Source: Sclerurus mexicanus
Taxonomy: Eukaryota > Chordata > Aves > Passeriformes > Furnariidae
Length of the DNA stretch: 64,000 nt
Reading direction: 5' to 3'
NCBI GenBank assembly: GCA_013396755.1
Contig: VWZF01003897.1
Span: 975,343-1,039,342, forward strand
Shown: piece after piece, positions 62,913-64,000 of the stretch
Position numbering within the stretch: the stretch's first letter is position 1
How the letters are laid out: each line of letters starts with the position of its first letter
Notes under the pieces: generated by a model
What the model was told of the DNA's origin: nothing
The model's input: only the letters and a program-made list of their open reading frames with translations
Database searches by the model: none
Made by a program: the position numbers and the translations under genes

Positions 62913-64000
62913 ATCTACATTTATGCTTTACAAAAAACCCTAAACCTTCTTGTTCATTTGAAAATAAGTAGCATTGGGACTCTTGACTGTCTTCTGAGCA
63001 TTTGTAAATCTCTAACATTGTATTGCTGTCATTTATATAACATTTTCTACTATGAAACATTTCTTGTGTTTACTAGAATACATTAAAATAATAAATGATA
63101 GTTATGATATCACTCTATCTCCAGCTGTAGAATTAACCTCATTCCTTTGCTTGGACTGTTGGTATGGTAGAAACAAGGCTTGTGTAAATATTCAGAACAG
63201 AGAACTTTCCTAAAGGTAAATGCTGCTAACTGGCACTATTTAACTCACAGAAAGGATTGCTCTGGCTTGACTAAGTCTAACACTGCTTACTGCAACTGCA
63301 CAGTGCTGAGTTCTGTTTCACAGGGCAGAGCAATAAGGATCCCAAAGGATTTTGTTGATGAAGAAGCTCAGGTGTGGCAAGTGAAACCAACACCAGTAAA
63401 CCACTCACCTACCCGTGGAAAACTGGCCAAATACACTTAGAAACTCTTAGCAATGCTGGGGCTGCAGTTCCCTGCAGAACAGGGTACACAACTATGTATC
63501 TACAGGATGATTGTGAGAAGGTGTTAGTCCTTTGCATCGTGATTGGAGCAGGTAAATTCAGAGATATCAGTTTGTCATTATCAATTTACAATCAGATCTG
63601 ATCGAAGCTATAGAGCAATTGGGAAGCACTGTGTTCTGACTTTGCTGTGTCTGTGTCTGCCAAACCTCTCTGCCCTTACAACTCCTCCTGTTCAACTGGA
63701 AACGCTCTGATGGATGTGATAGAGCCAAGAATGGAGATTACCACAAAATAAAAACACAAAACCACCTAGGGGAGATGTAACGCTCAAACCATCGTGGCCA
63801 ACAGTGTGCTGAGGAGCTTGAATTACTGCTGGACACTTGTAGGGAGCTTAACTAATGAAAGTACTTCTTGCCGGAAAAAAAATGCTGCCGGTGACTTAGT
63901 CTGGGTAATTGCAGGTGTTTATTTGGCCCCAGCCCACCCAGACAGGCTGAGCATCTTGCGCAGGAGCCGGCTGGTAACTCAGTTTTGCTGCTCGCCACAC
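62913..64000. other. Unique non-coding DNA, no gene recognised
   Basis: An 86-codon plus frame (63,180-63,440) includes an acceptor-like TTCTGTTTCACAG at about 63,323, but has no good donor and no recognisable product. The last 100 bases are GC-richer. Confidence 0.45.

Noticed and set aside
1..64000. CRISPR arrays, operons, tRNA or rRNA genes, CpG-island promoters
   Set aside because: None seen: no regularly spaced direct repeats, no cloverleaf-type sequence recognised, no CpG-dense block, and genome character is vertebrate.

Overview
This looks like nuclear DNA from a bird, most likely a songbird. The main evidence is the repeats. Six CR1 LINE fragments carry the characteristic avian 3' end or the CR1 reverse-transcriptase domain. 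Several LTR pieces resemble avian endogenous retrovirus LTRs. I saw no Alu, B1, L1 or other mammalian repeat. The rest is AT-rich, CpG-poor, low-repeat sequence with stop codons in every frame. There are no operons, ribosome-binding sites or dense long ORFs, so it is not bacterial or viral. The species and chromosome cannot be told from the sequence.

I found no complete host gene. The window is best read as a gene desert or the inside of a very large intron. Layout: 1-13,200 is mostly unique AT-rich DNA, with a tight G-quadruplex-type motif at 6,749-6,767 (minus strand) and a GC-richer, ORF-rich patch at 9,150-9,910. From 13,215 to about 15,510 is a retroelement cluster: a dead CR1 RT fragment (+), then two different LTR-like blocks on the minus strand. 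At 18,684-19,262 is a probable solo LTR (+) with a TATA box and a nearly matching 5-bp flanking duplication. A CR1 3' end (-) lies at 22,146-22,262 and an ERV LTR 3' fragment (-) at 25,056-25,318. From 25.3 to 43.6 kb is unique sequence, with a pyrimidine-rich tract near 30.5-30.8 kb. From 43.6 to 55.9 kb are a possible LTR scrap, a CR1 end at 50.2 kb, two exon-like segments at 50.7 and 51.6 kb, and a double inverted repeat at 54.27 kb. From 55.9 to 64 kb are three more CR1 copies; two of them (55.9-56.4 and 58.6-59.2 kb) have lost the middle of the element but kept parts from both sides.

The best candidate for real coding sequence is the 102-nt segment 51,613-51,714 (+). It has a long pyrimidine tract before its AG, a consensus GTAAGT donor, an open frame, and the same phase (1) at both ends. 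I do not recognise the 34 residues. Shorter exon-like segments at 40,556, 45,157, 60,697 and 61,892 also have good splice signals, but such matches are common by chance in vertebrate DNA. Nothing here amounts to a clear new biological system; the internally deleted CR1 copies, the candidate exon and the structured motifs are what most deserve a check.
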